Origin: Akkermansia muciniphila
GTDB lineage: Bacteria > Verrucomicrobiota > Verrucomicrobiia > Verrucomicrobiales > Akkermansiaceae
DNA length: 64,000 nucleotides
Reading direction: 5' to 3'
NCBI GenBank assembly: GCA_945874895.1
Contig: CAMCIC010000005.1
Span: forward strand, 62,001-126,000
Below, piece after piece: positions 1 to 9,730 of this stretch. The notes below the pieces were generated by a model. The model worked only from the letters and a program-made list of their open reading frames with translations. It searched no databases and had not been told where the DNA came from. The number at the start of each line of letters is the position of its first letter. Positions within the stretch are counted from its first letter, which is position 1. Made by a program: the position numbers and the translations under genes.

Positions 1-510
1 AAACGATACATCTGTGATGGATTTGATTTCGACAGGTGCCAGCAGGATGACTTTCGTATTTTCCTCGAGAGCCAAAAGATGCGCTACGATGTCAGCGGAA
101 GTCATGCGGACGAGTCGCTCACCCGTGACAGGGTCATGAGGCACTCCCGCCGCCGCCCATAATACACGCAGATAATCGTAGATCTCCGTAGCCGTGGCCA
201 CAGTGGAACGGGGATTCAAACCGCCGCTGCGTTGCTCGATCGCAATCGCTGGACAAAGACCATCAATGCGGTCGACGTCAGGCTTATCGAGTTGCTCCAT
301 GAATTGCCGCGCATAAGGCGACAGGGATTCCACATACCGGCGCTGTCCCTCCGCATACAACGTGTGAAATGCCAGCGATGACTTGCCGCATCCGCTGGGC
401 CCTGTGATGACGACCAGCTTACCTTTGGGAATTTGCAACGAGAGATTGCGCAGGTTGTGCTGCCTCGCACCGTGTAGAGAGATAAAATCCACGCCATGAT
501 TCAACTTCAT
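1..510 (-). CDS. uvrA: Excinuclease ABC subunit A, N-terminal part (runs off window)
   Basis: UvrA is the damage-recognition ATPase of nucleotide excision repair. Only the first 170 residues are present; the gene continues beyond base 1. Visible are an ABC ATPase Walker A (GPSGCGKS, residues 37-44), the family block [19 protein letters not shown] just after it, a [10 protein letters not shown] segment, and NPRSTV followed by TEIYDYLR, all in the UvrA order. The Walker A differs slightly from the usual GLSGSGKS. The ATG at 510 gives a standard UvrA N-terminus ([20 protein letters not shown]). Total length cannot be judged, so a long or duplicated UvrA paralogue is possible. No full LexA box lies upstream. 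Confidence 0.9.
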   Translation of the reverse strand, partial: MKLNHGVDFISLHGARQHNLRNLSLQIPKGKLVVITGPSGCGKSSLAFHTLYAEGQRRYVESLSPYARQFMEQLDKPDVDRIDGLCPAIAIEQRSGGLNPRSTVATATEIYDYLRVLWAAAGVPHDPVTGERLVRMTSADIVAHLLALEENTKVILLAPVEIKSITDVSF

Positions 511-553
511 TTCTGAACAGGATAAAACCTTATTCGCTGAAAAAAAAATCGAA

Positions 554-1261
554 TCAAGGACGCGAGCGCAACTCCTGAATCAATTCGATCTGAATTTGCT
601 GGATCTCGAGCAAACGATCCCATTGATGGGACAGCAAGTGGTCGATTTTCTGATGCAAATGGCGGATTTCCAGCTCGGCTTTCAGGTTGACCTGATAATC
701 GTTCATCGAGCGCAGGCGGTCACGTGCCTCTTGGCGATTTTGACTCATCATGATCAGCGGTGCCTGCACGGACGCGAGAGCCGATAGGATCAGGTTGAGC
801 AAAATGAAAGGATAGGGATCGAAGGGATGAGACGCGAGCATTACTCCATTCACCACCATCCACAAGAGAAGGACCGAACAAAACGAAAGGATGAACTTCC
901 AACTGCCACCGAAGGCCGCCATGCGATCAGCCACTCTCTCGCCCAAAGTCGAAGCCGAATCATCGTCTTCGGTGAGCGGATTTTTGGCCGTCAGTTCATG
1001 ATCGCGAAGATCCTTAATGACCTCGTTCTCCAACTCGGTCAACTCCCCTTTCTCTTGTTGCAACAATTCATGGAGATAACGTTGTTGGTATTTCCGCATG
1101 TCTTCGACACAGATCCAGCCCGCATCGTTCCAACTCGGATGATCCAGTTCGATCAGACGACGCAGTGCTGGTCGTATCACTTGGGCGCGACACAACAGCG
1201 AACGCGTGGAGCAACCGCAGATTTGGCACTGAGGCTCGCAGGAATGGGGATCTTGATTCAT
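554..1261 (-). CDS. DUF1003 family membrane protein
   Basis: This 235-residue protein matches the DUF1003 family, whose function is not known. A cysteine-rich N-terminus (C8, C12, C15, C17, C24) precedes a motif of the type [11 protein letters not shown], then a charged, probably helical stretch (55-95), two membrane helices (about 122-143 and 151-172) and a charged C-terminal coiled-coil region (175-235). The reading frame is open to 1372, but ATG 1261 is preferred because it gives the usual family start and leaves room for a divergent promoter before sufE. It is transcribed away from sufE. Confidence 0.75.
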   Translation of the reverse strand: MNQDPHSCEPQCQICGCSTRSLLCRAQVIRPALRRLIELDHPSWNDAGWICVEDMRKYQQRYLHELLQQEKGELTELENEVIKDLRDHELTAKNPLTEDDDSASTLGERVADRMAAFGGSWKFILSFCSVLLLWMVVNGVMLASHPFDPYPFILLNLILSALASVQAPLIMMSQNRQEARDRLRSMNDYQVNLKAELEIRHLHQKIDHLLSHQWDRLLEIQQIQIELIQELRSRP

Positions 1262-1393
1262 CAAGACGAAGTCGTAGCACACTGCGGGCAGGAACAACAG
1301 CATTTTCCTCATGTCCGGCATCTCGACTGAGCCACAACTGCAAAAATTCCTAATTGCTCGCTTCCACCACATACGCTACCATCTCGCCCGAAG

Positions 1394-1825
1394 ATGACAA
1401 TCGTTGAGAAACAACAGCACCTGCTTGAGGAACTATCGTTTTTTCAGGACTGGCAGGAGAGATACGAATACGTCATCGCACTGGGGCGAAAGCTTGCCCC
1501 GCTTCCTGATTCCGCTCGCAATCCCGATCATCTGATCAGAGGGTGTCAATCGCAGGTATGGCTCGACGCCGCTTTGCGAGATGGCAAGATCGAGTTTTTT
1601 GCCGATTCCGACTCACTGATTACCAAGGGCATGATCGCGCTCTTCATCGAGGTTCTCAATCAACAAAGTCCCGATGACATTCTCACGTGCGACATGTCTT
1701 TCATCGAGCAAACTGGTTTGAAAGAACACCTGGCTCCGACCCGTGCGAACGCGCTATCGTTGATGGCGACGCAGATGAAACAGCGTGCACTGGAATTTTC
1801 CACACAATCAACCAACCATGACTAA
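1394..1825 (+). CDS. sufE: SufE family Fe-S cluster assembly protein
   Basis: SufE accepts sulfane sulfur from a cysteine desulfurase (SufS) and passes it to the Fe-S scaffold. The protein has 143 residues, the normal length. The acceptor cysteine is C51 in the motif RGCQSQVW, the same position as in E. coli SufE. No sufS or sufBCD gene is in the window, so its partner is encoded elsewhere. The stop codon overlaps the start of the downstream terC gene by 8 bases, which suggests translational coupling. Confidence 0.9.
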   Translation: MTIVEKQQHLLEELSFFQDWQERYEYVIALGRKLAPLPDSARNPDHLIRGCQSQVWLDAALRDGKIEFFADSDSLITKGMIALFIEVLNQQSPDDILTCDMSFIEQTGLKEHLAPTRANALSLMATQMKQRALEFSTQSTNHD

Positions 1826-2666
1826 CTCCCTAATACTAGCTACGTATATTGATTTCTCCTGGATGCAACATGCGGAGGCATGGGGAGCATTGCTGACTCT
1901 CTCCTTGCTGGAAATTGTTCTGGGCATCGACAATATCATTTTCATTTCGATTCTGGTCGATCGTCTGCAGGAAAAAGACCGCAAGTTTGGTCGCTACTTC
2001 GGCCTCGGACTCGCGATGATCGCTCGTTTGATACTCCTTGCATCCATTACCTGGATCATGAGTCTGAAGAACGATGTGTTTTCCGTTTCCGTCCATCCGG
2101 CCTTGATTGAAGTATTCCAAGGCTCTCCTCACGAGGATCCGGCACACGCGTTGGTCGATGCCGCTGGGCGCATGGGTATCTCCGTGAAGGACATCATCCT
2201 GATATTGGGAGGGTTTTTCCTCATTTGGAAGTCCACCAAGGAAATCCATCACAAAATGGAGAGTGCGGATGAGGGGTCGGGACAGGGCGGCAAAGCGACC
2301 ATCTCCCTCAGTTCAGTACTTCTTCAGGTCATGATGATCGACATCGTTTTTTCCCTCGATTCCGTGATTACGGCTGTGGGTATGGTAAATGATCCCACTC
2401 GTATTTCTCTAATGATGTGTGCAGTCGTCATCTCGATCGCAGTCATGCTGCTGGCATCCGGCACCATCAGCGCATTTGTTTCTCGACATCCATCGGTCAA
2501 GATCCTTGCTCTGGCATTCCTGATCCTGATCGGCACCACCTTGCTTGCTGAGGGTGTAGGTTTCCACGTGCCGAAAGGATACATTTACTTTGCCATGGCT
2601 TTTTCGTTCTGTGTCGAACTAATCAACCTGCGCATCCGCAAACCCGCCAACCCGCACCACCATTGA
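1818..2666 (+). CDS. TerC family integral membrane protein
   Basis: This 282-residue membrane protein belongs to the TerC family, several members of which export manganese. The family signatures are LEIVLGIDNIIF (about 31-42) and MIDIVFSLDSVITAVGM in the second half; the conserved Asp in both lies in membrane helices and is thought to handle the metal. About seven hydrophobic segments are visible, with a loop rich in Lys, Glu and Gly (about 148-168). The ATG at 1818 lies inside the end of sufE; an upstream ATG at 1785 is in frame but deeper inside sufE. Substrate is inferred from the family only. Confidence 0.85.
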   Translation: MTNSLILATYIDFSWMQHAEAWGALLTLSLLEIVLGIDNIIFISILVDRLQEKDRKFGRYFGLGLAMIARLILLASITWIMSLKNDVFSVSVHPALIEVFQGSPHEDPAHALVDAAGRMGISVKDIILILGGFFLIWKSTKEIHHKMESADEGSGQGGKATISLSSVLLQVMMIDIVFSLDSVITAVGMVNDPTRISLMMCAVVISIAVMLLASGTISAFVSRHPSVKILALAFLILIGTTLLAEGVGFHVPKGYIYFAMAFSFCVELINLRIRKPANPHHH

Positions 2667-2667
2667 C

Positions 2668-3393
2668 ATGCAACTATGGCTTTGCCCGCTTTTAGCCTTT
2701 CTTTTTGGCTCTATCCCCTTCGGTTGGATATTTGGCAAATGGAAGGGCATAGACATTCGCCAGCATGGTTCGGGGAACATCGGAGCAACGAATGTGTGGC
2801 GCGTCTTGGGGAAAAGCTGCGGCATTCCTTGTTTTCTGCTCGATGTGTTTAAAGGTGTGCTGCCTACCTTACTGGGCATGACATTGATCCGCTTTGCGGG
2901 ACAAACGCCAGGAACTTCCCTATCTTTTCTCATTCCTCACGCATACATTTTCCCAGCAGAGCAGCAAGTCACAGCACAAACCTTGGTGGTTTTCACAGGA
3001 CTGCTGTCCATCTTGGGTCACAATTACTCGCCATGGGTCGGCTTCAAGGGCGGTAAGGGGATCGCCACATCGGCAGGAGTGCTGATTGCGCTTATGCCCG
3101 CCGCCATGGTTCTCCTTCTCATCGTATGGGCGTTGATTTTCTTCGTCACAAGATATGTTTCACTCGCGAGCATCATCGCCGCAGCGGTGCTTCCCGTGCT
3201 AACTCATCTCGGCGCGCGTTTTCATCACATCAACAACAACCCCGACTTACCCACACTGTGGGAAGCCGGCACGTGGAACAAGCCGCTCTTTGCGTTTTCC
3301 GTTTTGATCGCTGGCCTTGCCATATGGAAGCACCGTAGCAATATCCAACGCTTGCGCAACGGCACCGAAAACCGCTTCAAGAAAAAATCCTAG
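2668..3393 (+). CDS. plsY: Acyl-phosphate glycerol-3-phosphate acyltransferase PlsY
   Basis: PlsY is the membrane enzyme that transfers an acyl group from acyl-phosphate to sn-glycerol-3-phosphate, making lysophosphatidic acid for phospholipid synthesis. At 241 residues it is slightly longer than many homologues. The three family motifs are present: SIPFG near residue 15, GSGNIGATNV near 34-43, and HNYSPWVGFKGGKG near 113-126. It starts one base after the terC stop and is followed 13 bases later by gpsA, which makes its substrate, so the pair forms a functional unit. Confidence 0.93.
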   Translation: MQLWLCPLLAFLFGSIPFGWIFGKWKGIDIRQHGSGNIGATNVWRVLGKSCGIPCFLLDVFKGVLPTLLGMTLIRFAGQTPGTSLSFLIPHAYIFPAEQQVTAQTLVVFTGLLSILGHNYSPWVGFKGGKGIATSAGVLIALMPAAMVLLLIVWALIFFVTRYVSLASIIAAAVLPVLTHLGARFHHINNNPDLPTLWEAGTWNKPLFAFSVLIAGLAIWKHRSNIQRLRNGTENRFKKKS

Positions 3394-3406
3394 GTCGTAT
3401 CCAACC

Positions 3407-4420
3407 ATGTCGGACATCCGCAACTCCACTTTCGCCTCCATCGCTATCATCGGCAGCGGATCTTTCGGCACATCGCTCGCCTATCTCTTAGGCGAAAGAT
3501 GCGAACGATTGACCCTGATTGGTCGCGACCCCCATGTCGCGGAGCAAATCAATGCCACGCACCACAATCCAAAATATTTGAGTGATACCCGTTTGCATGA
3601 TCACGTGAGAGCGAGCCTCAAGCTCGATGATGCGGCGGACCATGATCTGATCATTTTTTCCGTGCCCACCTCGGCCACCCGCAGCACGGCAGCTGCGTTG
3701 GCGGCCGTTGGCACAAATGCCGCTCTGATATCAAGTGCGAAGGGAATCGAGCGCACAACGGGCGATCGGATGAGCCAAATTTTGCGCGAGTTCTATCCCC
3801 GCAATCCTCTCGCCGTCATATCAGGTCCCAACCATGCGGAAGAAATCGCATGCCATCAAGCCACCTGCGCGGTCATCGGTTCGCACGATCAAGAGTATGC
3901 TTCCGCTTTGCAGAAACTTTTCACACTCCCCCACTTCCGCACCTACACCAGCACGGACATTGCCGGAATCGAATTAGGAGGAGCCATCAAAAACATTTAT
4001 GCCATTGCGGCGGGAATCGCCTCCGGTTTAGGACTGGGTGACAATGCCATTGCTGCACTCGTAACACGAGCCTTGAGTGAAATGACGCGACTGGGAGTGG
4101 CATTGGGAGGCCAGCGCGATACCTTCACTGGACTGTCCGGTTTGGGTGATTTGATTGCCACCTGTTTCTCCCATCACTCCCGCAACCACCGGGTCGGCTT
4201 GGCTCTGGGCAAAGGAATGGCTCTCGATGATGCAGTAGCTGGCATTGGGATGATTGCCGAAGGCGTACCCAACACGCAATCCATCTATGAAGCGGCGAGA
4301 TCTGCAGTTGTAAGCACTCCCATCATCGATGCGGTGTATAGCATTCTCTATCAGGGACGACCTGCCGCTTTGGCCTTGCGTGATTTACTTTCGCGTGATC
4401 CGAGACCCGAGAATGATTGA
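3407..4420 (+). CDS. gpsA: Glycerol-3-phosphate dehydrogenase [NAD(P)+]
   Basis: GpsA reduces dihydroxyacetone phosphate to sn-glycerol-3-phosphate in the cytoplasm. The 337-residue protein has the N-terminal dinucleotide-binding motif GSGSFG (16-21), SAKGIE, the SGPNHAEEIA motif, IKNIYAIAAG with the catalytic lysine, and GLSGLGDLIATC. ATG 3407 is chosen because the extension back to 3317 would overlap plsY. Together with plsY this supplies the first two steps of glycerophospholipid synthesis. Confidence 0.95.
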   Translation: MSDIRNSTFASIAIIGSGSFGTSLAYLLGERCERLTLIGRDPHVAEQINATHHNPKYLSDTRLHDHVRASLKLDDAADHDLIIFSVPTSATRSTAAALAAVGTNAALISSAKGIERTTGDRMSQILREFYPRNPLAVISGPNHAEEIACHQATCAVIGSHDQEYASALQKLFTLPHFRTYTSTDIAGIELGGAIKNIYAIAAGIASGLGLGDNAIAALVTRALSEMTRLGVALGGQRDTFTGLSGLGDLIATCFSHHSRNHRVGLALGKGMALDDAVAGIGMIAEGVPNTQSIYEAARSAVVSTPIIDAVYSILYQGRPAALALRDLLSRDPRPEND

Positions 4421-4450
4421 CTTTAGACGTTTTTCTGCTATCCTCAGCGC

Positions 4451-4702
4451 ATGGCAGAAAAACCAATCCCCAGCGGTCTCAAATCCATGGCACTCGAAGT
4501 CGAAGCAGGCACCCATTGGTGGTGCTCTTGCGGACGCAGTTCGAACCAACCGTTTTGTGACGGATCCCACAAAGGCACAGGCCTGCAAGCGTTACAGTTC
4601 CAAGTTCCCGAGAAAAAGACCCTCTACTTCTGCCTCTGCAAGGCAACAAAAAATCCACCCTTCTGTGACGGCAGTCACAAGTCACTGGTGGCAGAGAGCT
4701 AA
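4451..4702 (+). CDS. Tandem CDGSH iron-sulfur domain protein
   Basis: This 83-residue protein carries two CDGSH-type [2Fe-2S] binding motifs. The first has C25, C27, C36 and H40 and the second C61, C63, C72 and H76, each with the sequence FCDGSHK. Such proteins bind redox-active, pH-labile clusters with three Cys and one His ligands. The two-motif architecture resembles the Miner2/CISD3 type rather than the single-motif mitoNEET. No membrane segment is seen, so it is probably cytoplasmic. Its physiological partner is unknown. Confidence 0.88.
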   Translation: MAEKPIPSGLKSMALEVEAGTHWWCSCGRSSNQPFCDGSHKGTGLQALQFQVPEKKTLYFCLCKATKNPPFCDGSHKSLVAES

Positions 4703-4768
4703 GGCCGTGCTACCCTGAGCATCACTTCTGTAACGTGCCTCAAGGACAGGGTCCTACTTTCTTTTTCG

Positions 4769-4978
4769 ATGCATTGGTTGATCAAACTGCTGATCCTACT
4801 TTTCATCATCCTGTGGATGGGTGCTGGCATGGCTGTTTTTATCAAGTATGGCGTCAATCTTTCCGGCTCCAAAAATGAAACAAACGAAACATCCGGATCG
4901 CAAACACTGAATTTCACCCAGATGTTCCTGATCTGGTTCGGCTTTTTATCATTGGCCGTTCACTTTTTATTCATGTGA
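4769..4978 (+). CDS. Small two-helix membrane protein, unknown
   Basis: This 69-residue reading frame is not recognised as a known family. It would form two membrane helices (about 4-26 and 50-68) joined by a polar loop rich in Asn, Glu, Thr and Ser. It lies in the sense direction between the CDGSH gene and proB, with an ATG 66 bases after the previous stop. Composition fits a small membrane protein, but a gene this short could be fortuitous. Confidence 0.5.
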   Translation: MHWLIKLLILLFIILWMGAGMAVFIKYGVNLSGSKNETNETSGSQTLNFTQMFLIWFGFLSLAVHFLFM

Positions 4979-5065
4979 TGGCACCAATGCTTCGCGGCAA
5001 AGTTGACAGGATTTACCATCGCCAATCTCAGGAAAACCCGCTGTATTTGCCTCCCAAGCCTTCGC

Positions 5066-5827
5066 ATGAATCCATCCTCTGATCTCACCATTATCAAAGT
5101 CGGCACAGGTGTTTTGACCCGTGTCGAAGACGGCACTCTCGACGGCGCAGCGGTCGTGCGATTGGTTACGGCTTTGGCCAGCCTGATGGATGCTGGGCAT
5201 CGTTGCATGTTGGTCTCATCGGGAGCTGTAGGATCGGGCGTGGCATCGTTTCAACTCGATGGCTACCCGCGAGACATCATCACGCGACAGGCCTGCGCCG
5301 CTGTCGGCCAAGCCCGTTTGATGCAAACATACGGCAGTCTTTTTTCCCATTTTGGAATCACCGTCGCCCAAGTCCTGCTCACAGCTGCGGACCTAGGCGA
5401 ACGCTTCGCGCACATTTCCAGCACCTTGCACCGACTATTGGCCGAACCCCGAATTCTCCCCATCATCAATGAAAACGATTCCGTCGCCATTGAAGAACTC
5501 AAGGTTGGCGATAACGATCAACTTTCGTCGCGCGTCGCTGTTCTCGCTGGAGCCAGACGCCTGATTCTCCTCACCAGCGCCGAGGGCTTGTTGGCTCCCG
5601 GCTCCGATCAGCCTATCCCTGAAGTCAAAAACGTGGCGGATGTGATGCACTTTGCACGCGATGACCAAGGGAGATTCTCCATAGGCGGCATGGCATCCAA
5701 GCTCACCGCCGTGCAGTATGCTGTCGAAAATGGGATCGAAACCTGGATCGCGAACGGCAGGCGCCCCGAGAGACTTCTCGAAATCTGCCAAGGCGATGCC
5801 ATCGGCACGCGATTTCTGCCCCACTGA
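5066..5827 (+). CDS. proB: Glutamate 5-kinase, short form without PUA domain
   Basis: ProB phosphorylates L-glutamate to gamma-glutamyl phosphate, the first step of proline synthesis. The 253-residue protein is the amino-acid kinase domain only: IIKVGTGVL near residues 9-17, VSSGAVGSG (50-58), NENDSVA and the nucleotide-binding loop near GGMASK. E. coli ProB is about 367 residues because of a C-terminal PUA domain, which is absent here. ATG 5066 gives the usual start just before the kinase fold; a TTG 63 bases upstream is also in frame. proA follows 19 bases downstream. Confidence 0.93.
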   Translation: MNPSSDLTIIKVGTGVLTRVEDGTLDGAAVVRLVTALASLMDAGHRCMLVSSGAVGSGVASFQLDGYPRDIITRQACAAVGQARLMQTYGSLFSHFGITVAQVLLTAADLGERFAHISSTLHRLLAEPRILPIINENDSVAIEELKVGDNDQLSSRVAVLAGARRLILLTSAEGLLAPGSDQPIPEVKNVADVMHFARDDQGRFSIGGMASKLTAVQYAVENGIETWIANGRRPERLLEICQGDAIGTRFLPH

Positions 5828-5846
5828 ATCTCACGAAAATTGTGCC

Positions 5847-7121
5847 ATGTCTCTCCCACTGACCAAAGAACAGATTCACAGCGCCATCGCCACGATGGGA
5901 CAACAGGCTCGACAAGCGGCCTATGGACTTGCCGCTCTGAGTGCCGATCAAAAAAATGACATTCTCTCAGCGATGGCTCGGGAATTGCGCGCAGAGACCG
6001 AAACGATCGTAGCGGCTAATGCTCTTGATCTTCATCAAGCCCGCGAAAAAGGCCTAAGCTCAGCCATGATCGATCGACTCCGCCTCGATGCAAGCCGTGT
6101 CGAAGCCATGGCGTCAGGCATCGATCAAGTCGCTCGTCTGCATGACCCATGCGGTGAGATACTGAGCGAAGTCAAGCGGCCGAACGGTATGCTCATTCGC
6201 CAAGTTCGTGTGCCCATTGGCGTAATCGGCATCATTTACGAAAGCAGACCGAATGTCACCAGCGATGCCGCGATTCTCTGCCTGAAGTCCGGCAATGCTA
6301 CAATACTCCGCGGAGGCTCGGAAGCAATTCATTCGAATCGCGCGATCGCCGTTGCATTGCAAAAGGGCGGCGAAAGCGCAGGCCTGCCCGCCAACGCAAT
6401 CCAGTTGGTGCCGTTCACCGATCGCGAAAGTGTTGTCGCCCTCGCGCAAATGGACCGCTATCTTGATCTCATCATTCCGCGCGGTGGAAAAGGACTCATC
6501 GAGACTGTCGTTTCGCTCGCACGCATGCCTGTCATCAAGCACTATGATGGCATTTGCCATACATACATCGATTCCTCCGCAAACCTCGAAATGGCCATCC
6601 GCATTAGCGTAAATGCCAAAACCCAAAAACCCGGTGTTTGCAATGCCATGGAGACCTTGCTCGTGCATGAACATGTCGCTCATGCATTTTTGCCTCAACT
6701 CGCCTTCGCATTGCGCGAAAAAAACGTTGAACTGCGCGGATGCGAGAGAACGAGAGAAATCCTTACCGACATCATTCCAGCCAGTGAAGAGGACTGGGGC
6801 ACCGAGTATCTCGATCTGATCCTCTCGATGAAAGTTGTCAACTCCACGGAAGATGCGATTGCGCACATCAATCACTTCGGATCGCATCATTCCGACTGCA
6901 TCATCACTGACGATGACAATGCTGCGAAATATTTCCTCACTCATGTCGATAGCGCTTGCGTCTTTCACAATGTTTCCACTCGATTGGCAGACGGTGAAGA
7001 ATTCGGCTTTGGCGCGGAAATCGGCATCTCCACGGATAAAATTCACGCCCGCGGGCCGATGGCGCTGCGAGAATTGACCACCTACCAGTATCGCATCACC
7101 GGTGACGGTGTCATCAAGTAG
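5847..7121 (+). CDS. proA: Gamma-glutamyl phosphate reductase
   Basis: ProA reduces gamma-glutamyl phosphate with NADPH to glutamate 5-semialdehyde, the second step of proline synthesis. The protein has 424 residues, a typical length. The aldehyde dehydrogenase-like fold is marked by IGVIYESRPNVT-type sequence (near 126-138), LRGGSEA, PRGGKGLI and the catalytic Cys265 in KPGVCNAMETLL. The open frame extends back into proB, but ATG 5847 is the family start. It forms a two-gene operon with proB. Confidence 0.95.
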   Translation: MSLPLTKEQIHSAIATMGQQARQAAYGLAALSADQKNDILSAMARELRAETETIVAANALDLHQAREKGLSSAMIDRLRLDASRVEAMASGIDQVARLHDPCGEILSEVKRPNGMLIRQVRVPIGVIGIIYESRPNVTSDAAILCLKSGNATILRGGSEAIHSNRAIAVALQKGGESAGLPANAIQLVPFTDRESVVALAQMDRYLDLIIPRGGKGLIETVVSLARMPVIKHYDGICHTYIDSSANLEMAIRISVNAKTQKPGVCNAMETLLVHEHVAHAFLPQLAFALREKNVELRGCERTREILTDIIPASEEDWGTEYLDLILSMKVVNSTEDAIAHINHFGSHHSDCIITDDDNAAKYFLTHVDSACVFHNVSTRLADGEEFGFGAEIGISTDKIHARGPMALRELTTYQYRITGDGVIK

Positions 7122-7148
7122 GATGCCAGAATTTCATCACATCGCGTA

Positions 7149-7176
7149 TTGACGCCCTCTCGTTTCCTCGTATCAT
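7149..7176 (+). promoter_or_regulatory. Sigma-70-type promoter of gap
   Basis: TTGACG at 7149-7154 and TATCAT at 7171-7176 are separated by 16 bases; each hexamer matches five of six consensus bases. Transcription would begin near 7183 and leave a leader of about 55 bases before the gap start codon at 7239. Confidence 0.6.
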
Positions 7177-7220
7177 TTCCCCGCCTCACGGAAGTCAATT
7201 ACGCAATCCGAGAGCCATAA

Positions 7221-8246
<1,026 letters not shown>

Positions 8247-8265
8247 TCAGTTCCGCCATCCATCG

Positions 8266-8299
8266 AAAAACCGACCGGCTTACTCCGGTCGGTTTTTTT
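8266..8299 (+). terminator. Intrinsic terminator after gap, probably bidirectional
   Basis: CCGACCGG (8271-8278) pairs perfectly with CCGGTCGG (8285-8292) across a 6-base loop and is followed by seven T. Five A precede the stem, so it can also end transcription of tlyA from the other strand, whose stop is at 8309. Confidence 0.9.
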
Positions 8300-8308
8300 G
8301 TGCTCTGA

Positions 8309-9046
8309 TCAGAGGCATTCTCCGCTGATCCAAGCCAAAAATTCATGGTTGCCATCGGTGCCCGTGATGGGTGAAGGCATGAGCCCACGCCACGTTTTGC
8401 CGCATTCTGCGGTCACAAAAGTGCAGATTTTCTCCACTGCCTTGTCGTGCAAAGTCGTGTCACGTACAATACCGCCTTTGCCAATTTCATGACGTTCCAA
8501 TTCAAATTGCGGTTTGATCAAACAAACCACCGTGCCATCCGCTTTCAATACGGAAAATACAGCGGGCAACACTTTGGTGAGGGAGATGAATGACAAATCC
8601 ATGACCGCGAGATCAACCGGCTCGCCCAGATCATCGACGGTCATATGGCGAGCATTGAATTTTTCTTTGACGACGACACGCGCATCATTGCGTATTTTCC
8701 ATGCCAATTGATTGGTTCCTACATCGATGGCATGCACCCGTGCGGCACCGCGTTGCAGAAGGCAATCGGTGAATCCTCCCGTGGAAGCCCCCACATCGAC
8801 GCAGATGAGGCCCGTGACATCGATGCCAAACCCTTCCAGCGCACCTTCCATTTTCAACCCACCGCGGCCGACGTATTTGAGCTTCTCCTTGATTTCCAGT
8901 GGAGCATCCACCTCGATCGTCGTACTCGGTTTTTCCATCAAACGATCACCGCTGCGCACCTCCCCCGCCAGCACCAAACGCTTCGCCTGCTCGCGCGAAT
9001 CACAAAGTCCACGCGCCACCAGCAAGGCATCCACTCGATCTTTCAT
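8309..9046 (-). CDS. tlyA: TlyA family rRNA 2'-O-methyltransferase
   Basis: The 245-residue protein has an N-terminal S4 RNA-binding domain (starting MKDRVDALLVARGL, with VGRGGLK at its end) followed by an FtsJ-like SAM methyltransferase fold with the SAM motif VDVGASTGGFTDCLL. Family members methylate ribose in 16S and 23S rRNA; older annotations call them hemolysin A. ATG 9046 matches the family start; an ATG at 9070 would add eight residues. It lies downstream of rlmH, another rRNA methyltransferase, on the same strand. Confidence 0.9.
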   Translation of the reverse strand: MKDRVDALLVARGLCDSREQAKRLVLAGEVRSGDRLMEKPSTTIEVDAPLEIKEKLKYVGRGGLKMEGALEGFGIDVTGLICVDVGASTGGFTDCLLQRGAARVHAIDVGTNQLAWKIRNDARVVVKEKFNARHMTVDDLGEPVDLAVMDLSFISLTKVLPAVFSVLKADGTVVCLIKPQFELERHEIGKGGIVRDTTLHDKAVEKICTFVTAECGKTWRGLMPSPITGTDGNHEFLAWISGECL

Positions 9047-9278
9047 CGGCGTGAGCAAAGCAAATACCATGACGGATGGCGAGCCTGAAACGAACTACAT
9101 CCGCCAAAGGAGACCGTTTGCGCGACCATTCTCTTAGCGGGTATGATTCAAGATCGAAGGACTGTCATCGGGAGTCCGACTGCATTCTGATGGATCACAT
9201 GGAAGCAGATCGTCTTTTCTTTGAAAGATTCGGCAGCCACAATGACATCTTCCCACAGTGCGATCGAAAGAGCGCAGA

Positions 9279-9722
9279 TCAATCTCGGTGATACGGCTCG
9301 CCTTTACGCAAAGTAGCTACTCGATAGATTTGTTCTAACAAAACGACAAGAGCCAACTCATGCTGCATTGTCATGGAAGACAGGGACAAGAGCCAATCCG
9401 CGCTATCTCGCAACTCTTGAGTATGACCATCCGAGGCACCGATGACAAAAGCCACCGTCTTGACATCGCCGCGCATTTCGAGAGCGGCGAAGCGATCGCT
9501 GAGTTGTCGCGTGGTAGGACGGTCGCCGCGCTCGTCCAGCACGATGCGATAGGCACCTTGCGACTTTTCTAACAAACGTTGTGAGACCTCTTGCGAGTTC
9601 CCGGCCTTGACGGTAACGATTTCGGCATCGAGGTAACGTCGCAAGCGCAGCAGATATTCATCGACGCCCGCTTTGGCATAAGCGAGCGCCGGTTTCCCCG
9701 CGACAATGATTTGCCAGCGCAT
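9279..9722 (-). CDS. rlmH: 23S rRNA (pseudouridine1915-N3)-methyltransferase
   Basis: RlmH (SPOUT family) methylates pseudouridine 1915 in helix 69 of 23S rRNA on assembled ribosomes. The protein has 147 residues against about 155 in E. coli. Visible are the VLDERGDRPT motif, FVIGASDGHTQELRDSAD (the SPOUT knot region binding SAM) and the C-terminal LLEQIYRVATLRKGEPYHRD, whose last residues are typical. It sits 8 bases after the glyQS stop, in the same direction. The 232 bases between it and tlyA hold no convincing gene. Confidence 0.93.
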   Translation of the reverse strand: MRWQIIVAGKPALAYAKAGVDEYLLRLRRYLDAEIVTVKAGNSQEVSQRLLEKSQGAYRIVLDERGDRPTTRQLSDRFAALEMRGDVKTVAFVIGASDGHTQELRDSADWLLSLSSMTMQHELALVVLLEQIYRVATLRKGEPYHRD

Positions 9723-9730
9723 GACAGCGA

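Noticed and set aside
515-519. GAACA upstream of uvrA as part of a LexA box
   Set aside because: Only one half-site is present; the other half does not fit TGTTC-N4-GAACA.
5003-5031. TTGACA at 5003 as a proB promoter
   Set aside because: The -35 is perfect but no acceptable -10 was found at 15-18 bases.
6114-7046. 310-residue open frame on the minus strand
   Set aside because: It lies entirely within proA on the opposite strand and shows low-complexity residues typical of a mirror frame.
9076-9291. 71-residue plus-strand frame in the gap between tlyA and rlmH
   Set aside because: Composition is random-looking, it runs against the strand of both neighbours and overlaps the rlmH end; nothing recognisable.
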